Below are positions 48,904 to 58,874 of a stretch of 64,000 bases of DNA, in pieces; position 1 is the first letter of the stretch; every line of letters begins with the position of its first letter. Source of the stretch: an uncultured Kangiellaceae bacterium (GTDB taxonomy: Bacteria; Pseudomonadota; Gammaproteobacteria; Enterobacterales; Kangiellaceae). The notes beneath the pieces were generated by a model. That model was not told where the DNA came from. It searched no databases and saw only the letters and a list, made by a program, of their open reading frames with translations. The stretch is taken from the NCBI GenBank assembly GCA_905479925.1, contig CAJQOL010000007.1, positions 141,989 to 205,988 of the forward strand. Reading direction: 5' to 3'. Position numbers and translations under genes: made by a program.

Positions 48904-51900
48904 TTAGAATTTATAACTCATGTTAACAAACAGAGTTTGACCTATTTGGTCATAGCCTGTTCCTACCATGCGTCCACCACGGTCGTTACCTAAACCACTA
49001 GAAACTTGCGCAGGATCTTCGTCGGTAAGATTTCTAATACCGATTGTTGCGCCGAAGTCATCGCTTGGTGTCCAGCTTAATGCTAAGTCTGAATAGAATG
49101 CAGACTCTGCAGTACACACTCGATAGACATTAGGAGCACCAACAATTCGAGTCGAAGCACTTGCATTGCTAGCAAGACAAGTCGACGCCGAAGTTGCTGG
49201 GTCCCTTATGAATAGGTCCGTTGAAGAAATGTAACGGCCAGTATACGTTAAAGTGAAATCACCTTGTTGCAGTGATAACGTCGTTAACAAACGATTTTCC
49301 GGAGAGCCATGAGTGCCCAACGTATCATCGGTTCCGCCGTTTGGAAGTGCTGGGTCAGCGATAATAGTTGTTGTTAGCTCATCTTGAATCGTTAACTGGT
49401 TAATCCAAGTTAACTTCATCGGTTCACCCATCACATCACCCAGATTCATCGCAAAACGAGTGTTAATGTCATAACCAACCGATGTTTGTTCACCAATATT
49501 TGTGAATGAAGCATCTACAAAATCAGGGAACTGAGCGGTCGACTGTGCCGCACTCCTCGGTCCTACTCTTCCACAGAAAGGGCTAGTTAGGTCTGGAGCA
49601 TTGTTCAAACATTGTTGTAAGATAAACAATGCAGGCATGGACTGAATAGTATCTTCGATTTTGATATCAAAATAGGTAATTCCAAAATCAAACTCGTAGT
49701 CTTCACTATCGATAGGCGTCGCCTTGAAAGTAACCGTTAATTGCTCCGCAGTTTCCGGGCTCAGGTCACTAACGTTACCACCGGTTCTTACTGGAATAGT
49801 CGTGGTACCGATTGAACCTAATAATGAAGGATCAACTCCTTGCAAATTACAGTTAGCTAACGTTTGAGCACTACGTTCATCTAAGCTAGCGGTATAAGTA
49901 GCACCGTCCCAACCGTTTCCAGCGTTGATTACGTTACAAGGATCTGAACCACCTCCTTCACCGCCAAATTGGTCGCCAAGGAATTGCTCACGCAAATTGG
50001 GAGCACGGAAAGAAGTACCGTAGGCGGTACTTAATGTCATCCAGTCATTTGGCGCATAAAGAACTCGAACCCGCTCTGTCGTTTCGGTACCAAAGTTTGA
50101 CTCATCGGTATATCGAACTGCTAAATCAACACTTAATTCTTCAGCCAAATCATGACCGCTTAGAATTGGTAACGTTATTTCACCAAAGAATTCTTGAACT
50201 GTTCTAGAACCCGCTGTAACACCTTCCGTCGCTGGATTTTCTGCGACGATTAATCCGTCCCGACCTAACATATCTACTTGTGAATCAATCGCATCACGTC
50301 GATGTTCGAAGCCAAATAATACTGACGATGTACCGCCGCTCATTTCGAATAGGTCACCGGTTACAAAACCAGAGAACATGGTTTGCTCAACAACTGTACG
50401 ATTTACTCGGTCGCCAATTAAGTAGTCTCGTTCAGCTGCTGTAGCAAAACTACCACCACCGCTTCCGCCAACTGGATACAAAGTAGGCGAAAAGAAATCT
50501 ACGGGTACACAGCTTGGGCTGGTTAAGATCCCGCCTATTGTATCGGTATCGTTAAATGGAACACCACAAATAACATTACCAGCAGAGTCGTACCTGAGCG
50601 TATTTAAAGTTAAGCTTAAGTGGTTTTCATTCATGAGTGGCTGTGTAGCCACACCGTCACCACGGTCATAAGTGGCGGCAACTTCATAGGTCCAACCGTT
50701 ATTTTTTGCCGCCTCAAAAGGTAAATCTCCACGTAACCCGATGCCGGCTCTAAAATGATCAAGCTCTACCGAACGGTCCTGGTTTAAATCGCTTAATGTG
50801 ATTACTGGAAGTGCGTTTGCACCAAAAGGGTTCATTTCATTTTCAAAAAGCTGAAGGCTACCATCAGGATTTTGTAAAAATCCACCATTGCCATTTTCCA
50901 TTGGAATCAACCCCGGAACTTCAGGAAAAATTTGTTCAATAGTGGCTTTAGACGTTTGATGACGATGGAAGTAAGAGGTGTCGTAGAACATTTCTACGTT
51001 GGAATCTTGCCCCCACTCTGGGTTGTATGTACCACTTGCCATTAACGAGAAACGTTTCACCGGCTGAACGAGATCAGAACGCAATCGATCTTGGTTATCG
51101 TTGTAGTTTGGATTTAATCTAAAACGATCATTTCCTGCAATATCCGAACGAATGAAATCAGCATATCCACCGTTTGGTGCAGGTATGTTGGCGCTACCGC
51201 TCCAATTTGCAATAGGGTTACCGGTTAAATCATTAAACGTATTGCTTTGACCAGGGGTAAAAAAGTTCCACACGCTACCATGTTGAGAACCAGTTGATAA
51301 AACGATAGCCGTATTATCCGGGAACGAGTTATAACAATAATTATAGCGCTCACCAGTATCGGCGTTTTGCTCAAGACGTCGAATACAATCAAGTCTGTCA
51401 CCTAGTGCGACACGCTCTCTTTCAAAAAACTCAGCACCAAAAACGAATGAGCTATTATCACCTTCAGCGCCCGTTACAAATGACATTTGACGAGTTTCGC
51501 CGCCTGGATCGGTTGGACTAGAGAAATTAGCACTAAATTGAACGCCGTCGATAGAGTCTTTTAGGATAACGTTTATTACACCGGCAACCGCATCAGCACC
51601 ATAAATTGCCGAAGCCGCATCGGATAAGATTTCTACGCGATCAACCATATCAAAAGGGATCAAACTTAAATCAGGTTGAGACGGCGCACCACGAACTCCT
51701 GATGATCCAAGTCTTCGTCCGTTAACAAGGATCAAAGTTCGCTCCGCGCCTAAACCACGTAGTCCAACGTTTTGCGAACCAACACCACCAGAGGGAGGTG
51801 CTTCTGTCGCATTTGAGTTACCCGAGTTAGTATTAATGGTTTCATCAATCTGAGCACCATTAACTAAGGTTGCACGTTGCAGCATAGCAGCAATGGTATT

Positions 51901-52137
51901 GATACCTTGCTTCTTTGCATCTTCTGTTGTCAGAATTTGAATCGGCGATGGGCTACCAAACTCGTCACGTCGAATTCGCGAACCAGTTATAATGACCTTT
52001 TGCTCTTCTGCGGCTTCTTCCTCTTCTGCTGCATAAACGGGAGCACTTCCCATTCCCGCAACTACACCGAGTGCTAAGGCGCTTCGGACTGCTGTGAGCA
52101 GTACCGATTGCCGAAACGTATTTTTCTTGATTTGCAT
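48904..52137 (-). CDS. TonB-dependent outer-membrane receptor 2
   Basis: A large, 1077-residue TonB-dependent receptor. The N-terminal signal sequence ends near VYAAEEEE, followed by the TonB-box-like EEQKVIITGSRIRRD. The plug has VGLRGLGAERTLILVNGRRLG and ASAIYGADAVAGVINVILK. The barrel ends LFVNMSYKF with the expected C-terminal Phe. Its size and EE-rich N-terminus are typical of receptors for large or complex ligands in marine gammaproteobacteria. It is divergent from the halogenase-family gene; the ligand is unknown. Confidence 0.95.
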   Translation of the reverse strand: MQIKKNTFRQSVLLTAVRSALALGVVAGMGSAPVYAAEEEEAAEEQKVIITGSRIRRDEFGSPSPIQILTTEDAKKQGINTIAAMLQRATLVNGAQIDETINTNSGNSNATEAPPSGGVGSQNVGLRGLGAERTLILVNGRRLGSSGVRGAPSQPDLSLIPFDMVDRVEILSDAASAIYGADAVAGVINVILKDSIDGVQFSANFSSPTDPGGETRQMSFVTGAEGDNSSFVFGAEFFERERVALGDRLDCIRRLEQNADTGERYNYCYNSFPDNTAIVLSTGSQHGSVWNFFTPGQSNTFNDLTGNPIANWSGSANIPAPNGGYADFIRSDIAGNDRFRLNPNYNDNQDRLRSDLVQPVKRFSLMASGTYNPEWGQDSNVEMFYDTSYFHRHQTSKATIEQIFPEVPGLIPMENGNGGFLQNPDGSLQLFENEMNPFGANALPVITLSDLNQDRSVELDHFRAGIGLRGDLPFEAAKNNGWTYEVAATYDRGDGVATQPLMNENHLSLTLNTLRYDSAGNVICGVPFNDTDTIGGILTSPSCVPVDFFSPTLYPVGGSGGGSFATAAERDYLIGDRVNRTVVEQTMFSGFVTGDLFEMSGGTSSVLFGFEHRRDAIDSQVDMLGRDGLIVAENPATEGVTAGSRTVQEFFGEITLPILSGHDLAEELSVDLAVRYTDESNFGTETTERVRVLYAPNDWMTLSTAYGTSFRAPNLREQFLGDQFGGEGGGSDPCNVINAGNGWDGATYTASLDERSAQTLANCNLQGVDPSLLGSIGTTTIPVRTGGNVSDLSPETAEQLTVTFKATPIDSEDYEFDFGITYFDIKIEDTIQSMPALFILQQCLNNAPDLTSPFCGRVGPRSAAQSTAQFPDFVDASFTNIGEQTSVGYDINTRFAMNLGDVMGEPMKLTWINQLTIQDELTTTIIADPALPNGGTDDTLGTHGSPENRLLTTLSLQQGDFTLTYTGRYISSTDLFIRDPATSASTCLASNASASTRIVGAPNVYRVCTAESAFYSDLALSWTPSDDFGATIGIRNLTDEDPAQVSSGLGNDRGGRMVGTGYDQIGQTLFVNMSYKF

Positions 52138-52615
52138 GTTAGTTACCTCTAGTCGTTTTATTGTGTTATCGCTACAACAAATCCAAAAACCGGTTTATGC
52201 GATTTAGTTATTTTTATATATTTAGCCAAACATATGAACGGGTTGCGTTCACATTCCCCATTTGTATCAATAGAATCGATAGTGAAGCAAATTGAATTTT
52301 TAAGCGGATGTATTATTCAATGATGAAAAATGTAAGCAAGTTCTTCAATTGCCCTGAAAGTATTAATATCAACACGTTTTAGAAATGTTTTAAGAAAAAG
52401 ATTGGAACTTTTTTCCAAGAACACATGACGCGTCGCGTCATCCTTTACGGAGATATTTTTGCTTTAAAGACACAACAATAAATATTGAATTAATTAAAAA
52501 ATGTTGCAATTTTGTTAAGTCCACTTGATTTAACTTATAAATTCGAGGCAGAATAAAAAGCAATCTACGTGCATTATTGTGATGCATACTGATTGTCTCC
52601 TGTTGGAAAATAATT
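52138..52615. other. Divergent intergenic region between TonB receptor 2 and the halogenase-family gene
   Basis: A 478-base non-coding gap between divergent starts. The plus-strand promoter at 52512-52541 serves the halogenase gene. On the minus strand AGAGGTAAC precedes the receptor start, but I find no convincing -10/-35 pair. No reading frame, RNA gene or obvious operator is seen. Confidence 0.7.
52512..52541 (+). promoter_or_regulatory. Candidate promoter of the halogenase-family gene
   Basis: TTGTTA (52512-52517), an 18-base spacer and TATAAA (52536-52541) lie 75 bases before the ATG. Confidence 0.5.
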
Positions 52616-54121
52616 ATGTCAAATGATCATCCGAAACCATTTCATATAGCTATTTTAGGTGGCGGAACCGCTGGCTGGATGGCCGCGATTTATATGCAAC
52701 ACAAATGGCAAGATAAAAACATCCACATAACTTTAATTGAATCGCCTGACATCGGAATCGTCGGTGTAGGAGAAGGTTCAACCCCTTCATTAAAGAATTT
52801 TTTTGACGATGTTGAAATCGCGGAAAGAGATTGGATGCCGCGCTGTAATGCTACCTATAAAGTAGGAATACGATTTGATGGATGGTCAAGTGAACCCGGT
52901 TTCGAGAGTTATCGTCACCCTTTTCCTAGTCAACTAGATGTTTATTCTTCTAATGGCCTCGGGCAATATTGTCATTTACGAAGAGCGGGGTTTGATATTA
53001 ACCCGCACCCTGATCAGTTTTTTATTCAGTCACATTTAGCGGAAAAAAATTTCTCGCCATTGTCAGCAGATAATTTTCCATTTACTAATTCTTATGGTTA
53101 TCACTTTGACTCTGGGCTACTTGGTCAATATTTATCTGAAGTCGCAGTTGATCGGGGTGTGACCCATATTCAAGGCGAAGTGTTCGAAGTAACCCAAAAC
53201 AAAAATGGTCATTTAGAATCGTTACTTTTCAAAAACAATGATTCTTTATACGCGGATTTTTTTGTTGACTGCACGGGCTTTAGCGGTTTCCTAATTCAAA
53301 AAAAATTAGCGGTTCCGTTTAAGTCCTTTAGCGATAACTTATTTAATGATTCCGCTGTTGTTATGCCAACAGCGGCCGGCGAGCCACTGCGCACGGAGAC
53401 GATTAGTACCGCACTAAGTCATGGTTGGGCGTGGGATATTCCATTAACTAATCGTACGGGAAATGGTTATGTTTATAGTAGTAATTACTGTGACGCCGAC
53501 GCAGCAGAAACAGAACTTAGGAAAAAATTAAACTGCTTAGACAGTGATACTGAAGCGCGTCATTTAAAAATGAAAGTTGGCCGAGTCGAAAAATATTGGA
53601 GTCACAACTGCCTTGCAGTTGGACTTTCCCAAGGCTTTATTGAACCTTTAGAAGCTACTGCGCTGCACATTGTTCAAGTGACTATTTTAGAGTTTATGCT
53701 AAATTTTGAAGCTGGAGGGTTTACTGATAAGAATCGGGATAAATATAATCAAATTATCAATAACCGTTTTGAAGGCGTCAGAGATTATATTGTTGCTCAT
53801 TATCGAATTAACTCTAGAACTGATACTGCGTATTGGCGCGACAATGCCAATAACCAGTCATTGTCGGACTCGCTAATTGGTTTATTAAATGCTTGGACGG
53901 GTGGTCTAAAACACGATATTGACCAAGAAATCGCACGGCAGAATATTGGAAGCTATTTTCCGTTGGATTCCTGGCGGATTTTATTCTCTGGATATGGTTT
54001 TTTTCCGAAACAACCACTTAAAGCAGTAAATTCTGATCCTAGTTTGTTTGACATGGCGAAACATCGGGATTTTATTCGTGGATGTGCTCTAAACTACAAA
54101 CAACAGGCTCATCAGCTTTAG
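52616..54121 (+). CDS. Flavin-dependent halogenase-family protein (tryptophan-halogenase type)
   Basis: A 501-residue flavoprotein of the tryptophan 7-halogenase family. It has the FAD-binding GGGTAGW (about 15-21), Gly-rich VGVGEGSTPSL (about 49-59), the catalytic Lys82 in YKVGIRF (PrnA Lys79), the halogenase signature WAWDIP at 271-276, and Glu346 in FIEPLEATAL, matching PrnA Glu346. All known essential motifs are present, so it could make hypohalous acid-derived products. Whether it halogenates tryptophan or a polymer or ligand is unknown. It lies between two TonB receptors. Confidence 0.9.
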   Translation: MSNDHPKPFHIAILGGGTAGWMAAIYMQHKWQDKNIHITLIESPDIGIVGVGEGSTPSLKNFFDDVEIAERDWMPRCNATYKVGIRFDGWSSEPGFESYRHPFPSQLDVYSSNGLGQYCHLRRAGFDINPHPDQFFIQSHLAEKNFSPLSADNFPFTNSYGYHFDSGLLGQYLSEVAVDRGVTHIQGEVFEVTQNKNGHLESLLFKNNDSLYADFFVDCTGFSGFLIQKKLAVPFKSFSDNLFNDSAVVMPTAAGEPLRTETISTALSHGWAWDIPLTNRTGNGYVYSSNYCDADAAETELRKKLNCLDSDTEARHLKMKVGRVEKYWSHNCLAVGLSQGFIEPLEATALHIVQVTILEFMLNFEAGGFTDKNRDKYNQIINNRFEGVRDYIVAHYRINSRTDTAYWRDNANNQSLSDSLIGLLNAWTGGLKHDIDQEIARQNIGSYFPLDSWRILFSGYGFFPKQPLKAVNSDPSLFDMAKHRDFIRGCALNYKQQAHQL

Positions 54122-54532
54122 AGTCCACAAGGGCAAATGCCAAGTGATAGAGTGACTATTTTTTGTGCTAAAGCGCAGTCAATTTTGTTGGCGTTTGAGT
54201 TATAAAGTCGACGAGTAGTATTAAATTTAGCCGTCTTAAAACTCGCAAAGAGATATTCCCCGAGCTAATTATTGGCCAAAGAGTGTTGCAATGCAATATG
54301 GCATAATTAGCCTTTTATTTGCAGTAATTAGACTAACGCTCGTTTAAAGAGCCATAAACGTGGATTTTGACGACAACTTAGTTTTTATAACAGTAAAACA
54401 AAAAGTGTGAATATTCACATTATTTGCGTCGACCCCCCTTTTCTTGTTAAAACACATTGGCCTATTGCATCGCGATCAGGTGCACTAACAATAACAATAG
54501 AGTTGAACTAACAAGAAAAGGAATAAGTCATT
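54122..54532. other. Intergenic region upstream of TonB receptor 3
   Basis: A 411-base non-coding gap. It contains the palindrome at 54406-54419; I see no second gene or terminator for the halogenase gene. An AAGAAAAGGA ribosome site precedes the receptor ATG. Confidence 0.6.
54406..54419. promoter_or_regulatory. 14-bp palindrome upstream of TonB receptor 3
   Basis: TGTGAATATTCACA is a perfect palindrome about 114 bases before the receptor ATG. It shares the TGTGA/TCACA arms of a CRP site, but with 4 rather than 6 central bases, so it is listed as a candidate operator only. Confidence 0.35.
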
Positions 54533-57139
54533 ATGCAACCTAATAATCCATTTAAGTACACGTTGATGCGTTTAGCATTAGCCAGTGCTTTATCAATTCC
54601 GCTGGTAGCTACCGCTGCTGAGGACGACGAAGAAGAAGAAGGTAATAAAATTACCATTACCGGTTCACATATCAAAAGAGCAGATATGGAAGGGCCTTCT
54701 CCAATTACTAGCCTTACATCAGAAGATATCGCATTAACGGGTGTTACTGACGTTATTGGGTTGTTTACTAAATTGCCAATTTCGGGTCAGGGAACTTTCT
54801 CAACTCAGGGTAATTCGAGTGATGACACTGCAAACGGTGGTTCAAGTGTTTCATTGCGTGGTTTAGGGGCTGACTCAACCTTGATTCTTATCAATGGTCG
54901 ACGCGTTTCCGTTTCTCCATTCGCAAAAGGCATCGATACAGCGTTTGTTGATATTAATAATATCCCACTTTCAGCGATTGAACGGGTAGATATCCTAAAA
55001 GATGGTGCTTCGGCAACTTACGGTTCTGACGCTATCGCCGGTGTAATTAACATCATTTTGAAGAGCAATTACGATGGTGTTGAAGTTTCAGCCAAAATAG
55101 GTAATACCGCAGATGGTGGCGGCGGTGAGCAAAATTTAAGCGTGTTATGGGGAAGTACTAGCGGTAAAGCAAGCCATACATTTATCATGGATTACTACCA
55201 GCGCGATGAAATATTGTACGCCGATCGTAGTTATTCTCGTTCTGCTAACCAGTCAGCTTTGCGCCCAAATGACCCTGATGCAGTTGATTTCAGAAGTTCA
55301 TCGGGTATTCCGGGAACTATCGCATTGGCGTCAGATTCCACAATAAGACTTCCTGATACGTTTGGAGCAGATGTGTGTCCTGCTGACCAAATCGTAGGAA
55401 CACTATGTCGCTATGACTATGCGCCTCACATGACAATGGTGCCATCTACTGAAAGATTCAGCTTTAATTACATGGGTAATCGCGAAATTTCCGATGACGT
55501 TAAATTATTTACCGAATTAAACGGACAAAATGGTCGCTCAATTGTAAAAGGTGCTGGTAGCCCAAGCTTTAATGAATTGTTCATGGCTGGGGATAATATC
55601 AATCACCCGTTCGCCGCTGACCCAACTCACCCCTTCTATCAGCAAGATCTAACAATGAGACGTCGTACTGTTGATATCGGTAACCGAAAAAAAGTTGCTG
55701 ATACTAACTACTACCGTGCTGTACTTGGTTTGAAAGGCAGCATGGAAGAGTGGGACTGGGAAGTTGCAGCTAACTATATTCGCAGTCACTCAATTGAGCG
55801 CGGTGTGGACGGATTCCCAAATTCACGCCGTATTCAAGAAGCGATCGATAGCGGTTTATGGAACCCGTTTGAACCTTCATCGAACACTCAAGAGTCTCTA
55901 GATTTTATTGAGACTACTACCACTCGTGTCGGTAAATCGACTAACCGCTCACTTGACGCGTCTATTTCTGGTGCGATTACTGAAATGGAACATGGACCAT
56001 TAATGGTTGCTGTCGGTGCGGAACTGCGTAAGGAAACGATTAGCGATAATCCTGATGACCAGTTCTTACGTGGTGATGTGTTTGGTACTGAGGCAACTCA
56101 AGCCAATGGCGACAGAGATAATAAATCAATATTTACTGAGCTAGCAATTCCTGTCATGGAAAATTTTGAACTGCAGTTAGCGGTTCGATTTGAAGATTAC
56201 AGCGATTTTGGTTCAACCAGTAACCCAAAAGTAGCATTCCGATGGGCGCCGTCTGAAGAAATGGTTGTACGTGGGTCGTTTGGTACTGCGTTTAGAGCAC
56301 CTTCTCTTCATCAAATTGGTTTAGGTCGTACCGATGAGTCGCCAACGTTAGTAGATAATGCACGTTGTGATGCTGTTGGCCTATCCTGTGCGCCACAAGA
56401 GTACACCGCCGTTTTCCAAGGAAATCCTGATCTAGGTCCAGAAGAATCAACCAGTTACAACATGGGTTTGGTTTATCAAATATCTGATGACCTAAGCTTT
56501 AGTGTAGATTATTACAACTATGAAATTGAAGATATCATTGATTCTGATACACAATTTGAACTTGATAATAATCCAGCTATCGTCGATCGTTTGCCTTCTA
56601 CTATTCCGGGTGACCCAGGTGAAATCGTTCGCATTAATAGTTCTTTCCAAAACATCGGCGACCTTAATACTTCAGGATTAGATTTTGATTTGCAGTATTC
56701 AATGGAAACTGAAATGGGTAAATTCAACTTCTCATATATTCTAAACTATGTTTTAGATTATGAAGAGTTGAGACCAGATGGTAATGGCGGTCAGCGTGTT
56801 AATAAATCTGAAGGTGATTTTGAGCAACCAGAAATGCGTTGGACTTTAGCAACCGATTGGGCGAAGGATGATTTTTCCGCCAACGTAGCTATTAATTTTA
56901 TCGATGAGTTTGGCGGAGACGCTGGAACTGGTTTTGGTGATAAAACTGTTGATTCAATGACTACTCTGGATTTTGCTATAAACTATAACGGTATCGAAAA
57001 CACCCGACTATCGTTTGGAGCAACTAACTTGTTCAACGAAGAGCCACCGTTTAGTCATCATGACTTCAACGGCTTCGTGAATTCTACCCATAACGGTGTT
57101 GGTCGCTTCACTTATGTTCGTGCTACTTATGAATTCTAA
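54533..57139 (+). CDS. TonB-dependent outer-membrane receptor 3
   Basis: An 868-residue TonB-dependent receptor. The signal peptide (about 1-28, ending TAA) is followed by EDDEEEEGNKITITGSHIKRAD (TonB-box region), a plug with SLRGLGADSTLILINGRRVS and GASATYGSDAIAGVINIILK, and a barrel ending YVRATYEF. It is the same broad subtype as receptor 2 and is co-directional with the halogenase gene 411 bases upstream. The ligand is unknown; the receptors and the halogenase may act on the same substrate. Confidence 0.95.
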   Translation: MQPNNPFKYTLMRLALASALSIPLVATAAEDDEEEEGNKITITGSHIKRADMEGPSPITSLTSEDIALTGVTDVIGLFTKLPISGQGTFSTQGNSSDDTANGGSSVSLRGLGADSTLILINGRRVSVSPFAKGIDTAFVDINNIPLSAIERVDILKDGASATYGSDAIAGVINIILKSNYDGVEVSAKIGNTADGGGGEQNLSVLWGSTSGKASHTFIMDYYQRDEILYADRSYSRSANQSALRPNDPDAVDFRSSSGIPGTIALASDSTIRLPDTFGADVCPADQIVGTLCRYDYAPHMTMVPSTERFSFNYMGNREISDDVKLFTELNGQNGRSIVKGAGSPSFNELFMAGDNINHPFAADPTHPFYQQDLTMRRRTVDIGNRKKVADTNYYRAVLGLKGSMEEWDWEVAANYIRSHSIERGVDGFPNSRRIQEAIDSGLWNPFEPSSNTQESLDFIETTTTRVGKSTNRSLDASISGAITEMEHGPLMVAVGAELRKETISDNPDDQFLRGDVFGTEATQANGDRDNKSIFTELAIPVMENFELQLAVRFEDYSDFGSTSNPKVAFRWAPSEEMVVRGSFGTAFRAPSLHQIGLGRTDESPTLVDNARCDAVGLSCAPQEYTAVFQGNPDLGPEESTSYNMGLVYQISDDLSFSVDYYNYEIEDIIDSDTQFELDNNPAIVDRLPSTIPGDPGEIVRINSSFQNIGDLNTSGLDFDLQYSMETEMGKFNFSYILNYVLDYEELRPDGNGGQRVNKSEGDFEQPEMRWTLATDWAKDDFSANVAINFIDEFGGDAGTGFGDKTVDSMTTLDFAINYNGIENTRLSFGATNLFNEEPPFSHHDFNGFVNSTHNGVGRFTYVRATYEF

Positions 57140-57170
57140 TTAGAAATATATATTAGTTTTCAGATCGAAC

Positions 57171-57210
57171 AAAAATCCGCTGCTTAGTTTCTAGGCAGCG
57201 GATTTTTTTT
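57171..57210 (+). terminator. Rho-independent terminator after TonB receptor 3
   Basis: AAAAATCCGCTGC (57171-57183) pairs perfectly with GCAGCGGATTTTT (57195-57207), followed by more T residues. Confidence 0.92.
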
Positions 57211-57414
57211 AGCAATTTTTTAATGTTTGACGGCTTTCTTGCGTTTGTAATGGATACAAAGAGTATTAGACCTAAAGGAATAGTTTATTTCTTAGATCGT
57301 TAACTTATGCCAAAAGTGGTTGTCGACCTATTGAGAAATGCAGACACGGGCGTATTATGTCGACACAATCATCTTCATTTAATGGCTTTGAAAACGCCTT
57401 TGCCAGGAGTAATT

Positions 57415-57966
57415 ATGACAAAAGCACCTGCCGATTATGCCAATTTACAAAGCAAACGTTTTGTTTTACGGCGATTAAGTACTCAAGATATAGAGCCTTG
57501 GAGCGAGTTTTTTGCGGATAATCCTAACTTGCCTTTCTTGGCTATTTTTATTAAAGAAAGGGATACTGAGCATGTAACTCGAAGAGACTGGTCCGAAAAA
57601 TGGATGGAAAAACAATTTAAGCGTTATACAGATAACGGGTTCGGTTTACTGGCAATTGTCAGTAAGGAAACAGGAAGATTAGTAGGTCAGGCAGGCATTT
57701 CCCAAAAATTGATTGATGGCAATATAGAGCATGAAATTGCTTACTCGATTTTACCCAGTTTTTGGCGTCAAGGCATAGCGCATGAAGTCTCCGAGGTATT
57801 GATTAATTACGCGACTGAGCATCAAATTAATCGACGAGTCATTTCACTCATTCATTTGGACAATATTGGTTCAATTCGAGTGGCCGAAAAAAATGGCATG
57901 ACTGTGCATTCAAAAACAAATTATTTAGGCATGGAAGTTTATGTCTATGGGCGTTATATTTCTTGA
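57415..57966 (+). CDS. GNAT-family N-acetyltransferase (RimJ/RimL type)
   Basis: A 183-residue acetyl-CoA-dependent acetyltransferase. It has RFVLRRLSTQDIEPW near the start, then EHEIAYSILPSFWRQGIAHEVSEVLINYA with the acetyl-CoA P-loop region (WRQGIA), and IHLDNIGSIRVAEKNGM, the RimJ/RimL signature. Such enzymes acetylate protein N-termini or small amines; the substrate is not evident. The ATG at 57415 has AGGAG five bases upstream; a longer frame from 57307 is unsupported. The next gene starts 43 bases downstream. Confidence 0.88.
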   Translation: MTKAPADYANLQSKRFVLRRLSTQDIEPWSEFFADNPNLPFLAIFIKERDTEHVTRRDWSEKWMEKQFKRYTDNGFGLLAIVSKETGRLVGQAGISQKLIDGNIEHEIAYSILPSFWRQGIAHEVSEVLINYATEHQINRRVISLIHLDNIGSIRVAEKNGMTVHSKTNYLGMEVYVYGRYIS

Positions 57967-58009
57967 GCAACAACTTTATTTGCCATTTAGCCGTGGAGAA
58001 AACGATATT

Positions 58010-58546
58010 ATGAGTCCTACTACTGAAGCAGTGATTTATGCGGGTATTCCTACCGCCATGGTTAGTTTTCTTATGATGCTCTGGGCAATTAGAAAGAACT
58101 ATTTGTTAGCCGACGATGATCTAGACGTTCTAAAAAAGCCAAAAACTTCGAAAAAAGATGATGATTCGACTGAAGACGATAACTCGAGCAAAGACCAACA
58201 AGCTAAATATAATCCTGTTCATCAAAAGTGGTTATATTTTGGAGGTGGCTATTATGGATTAATGGCATTGGTCACTTACATTTATTTGGAAGTACAAGAG
58301 GTCATTGCGTTTATCGGCAATTACGAATCTTTTAACCAGTTGATGGACCAGATTACCGTAAAAGCGATTTTTGGGCTTATTATAGAGAGTTTTCTAAATA
58401 TTATTCCCGCCTTTACGTGGTTTATTTATTGGCCAAAAGAGTTAGATATGACTAACGGGTGGTATTGGTTGGTATCAAGTTACATTGGTTATCATGTCGG
58501 TAGTTTTGTCGCACGAAAGTACGCTGCTATGGCAACGGAAAAATAG
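58010..58546 (+). CDS. Small multi-spanning membrane protein of unknown function
   Basis: I do not recognise this 178-residue protein. It has an N-terminal hydrophobic segment (about 8-27), a charged cytoplasmic-looking linker (KKPKTSKKDDDSTEDDNSSKD), and about three more membrane segments in the second half. GGAG is 11 bases before the ATG at 58010; the frame is also open upstream, but those starts overlap the acetyltransferase. Co-directional with the GNAT gene, it may be in the same transcript. Confidence 0.65.
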   Translation: MSPTTEAVIYAGIPTAMVSFLMMLWAIRKNYLLADDDLDVLKKPKTSKKDDDSTEDDNSSKDQQAKYNPVHQKWLYFGGGYYGLMALVTYIYLEVQEVIAFIGNYESFNQLMDQITVKAIFGLIIESFLNIIPAFTWFIYWPKELDMTNGWYWLVSSYIGYHVGSFVARKYAAMATEK

Positions 58547-58874
58547 CGTTGCTAAATCCTCTCCATATAGTGAACATTATGGATCAGAACTGTCTAACGT
58601 TGCCCTTATTCACATGGTTTACTTGTAAGCTATAAGTCAATTTAGTTGGTACTAATATCAAATTGATTAGCCCCCTACTAGCCTTTAAAACTTGTATTTT
58701 GTTACACAATATCTGACTGAGACTTTGCAGCAACTTCCAATTAACTCTAGACTAGGCCACCAATGTGTTGGCTCAAATTCCGTCGAAGCCTTTAGTTTCA
58801 ATTACTATTTGGTAATTTGTGATGCGTGACGAGCTTAAATAAACAGCAAAGAAAGTTGTGAAAGGGGTAAAAAA
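58547..58874. other. Non-coding gap without recognisable features
   Basis: This 328-base stretch is AT-rich. I find no convincing promoter, terminator, RNA gene or reading frame in it, apart from the ribosome site GAAAGGGG before the next gene. Confidence 0.6.

Noticed and set aside
54406..54419. CRP site upstream of TonB receptor 3
   Set aside because: The arms match TGTGA/TCACA but the centre is four bases instead of six, so it does not fit the CRP consensus.
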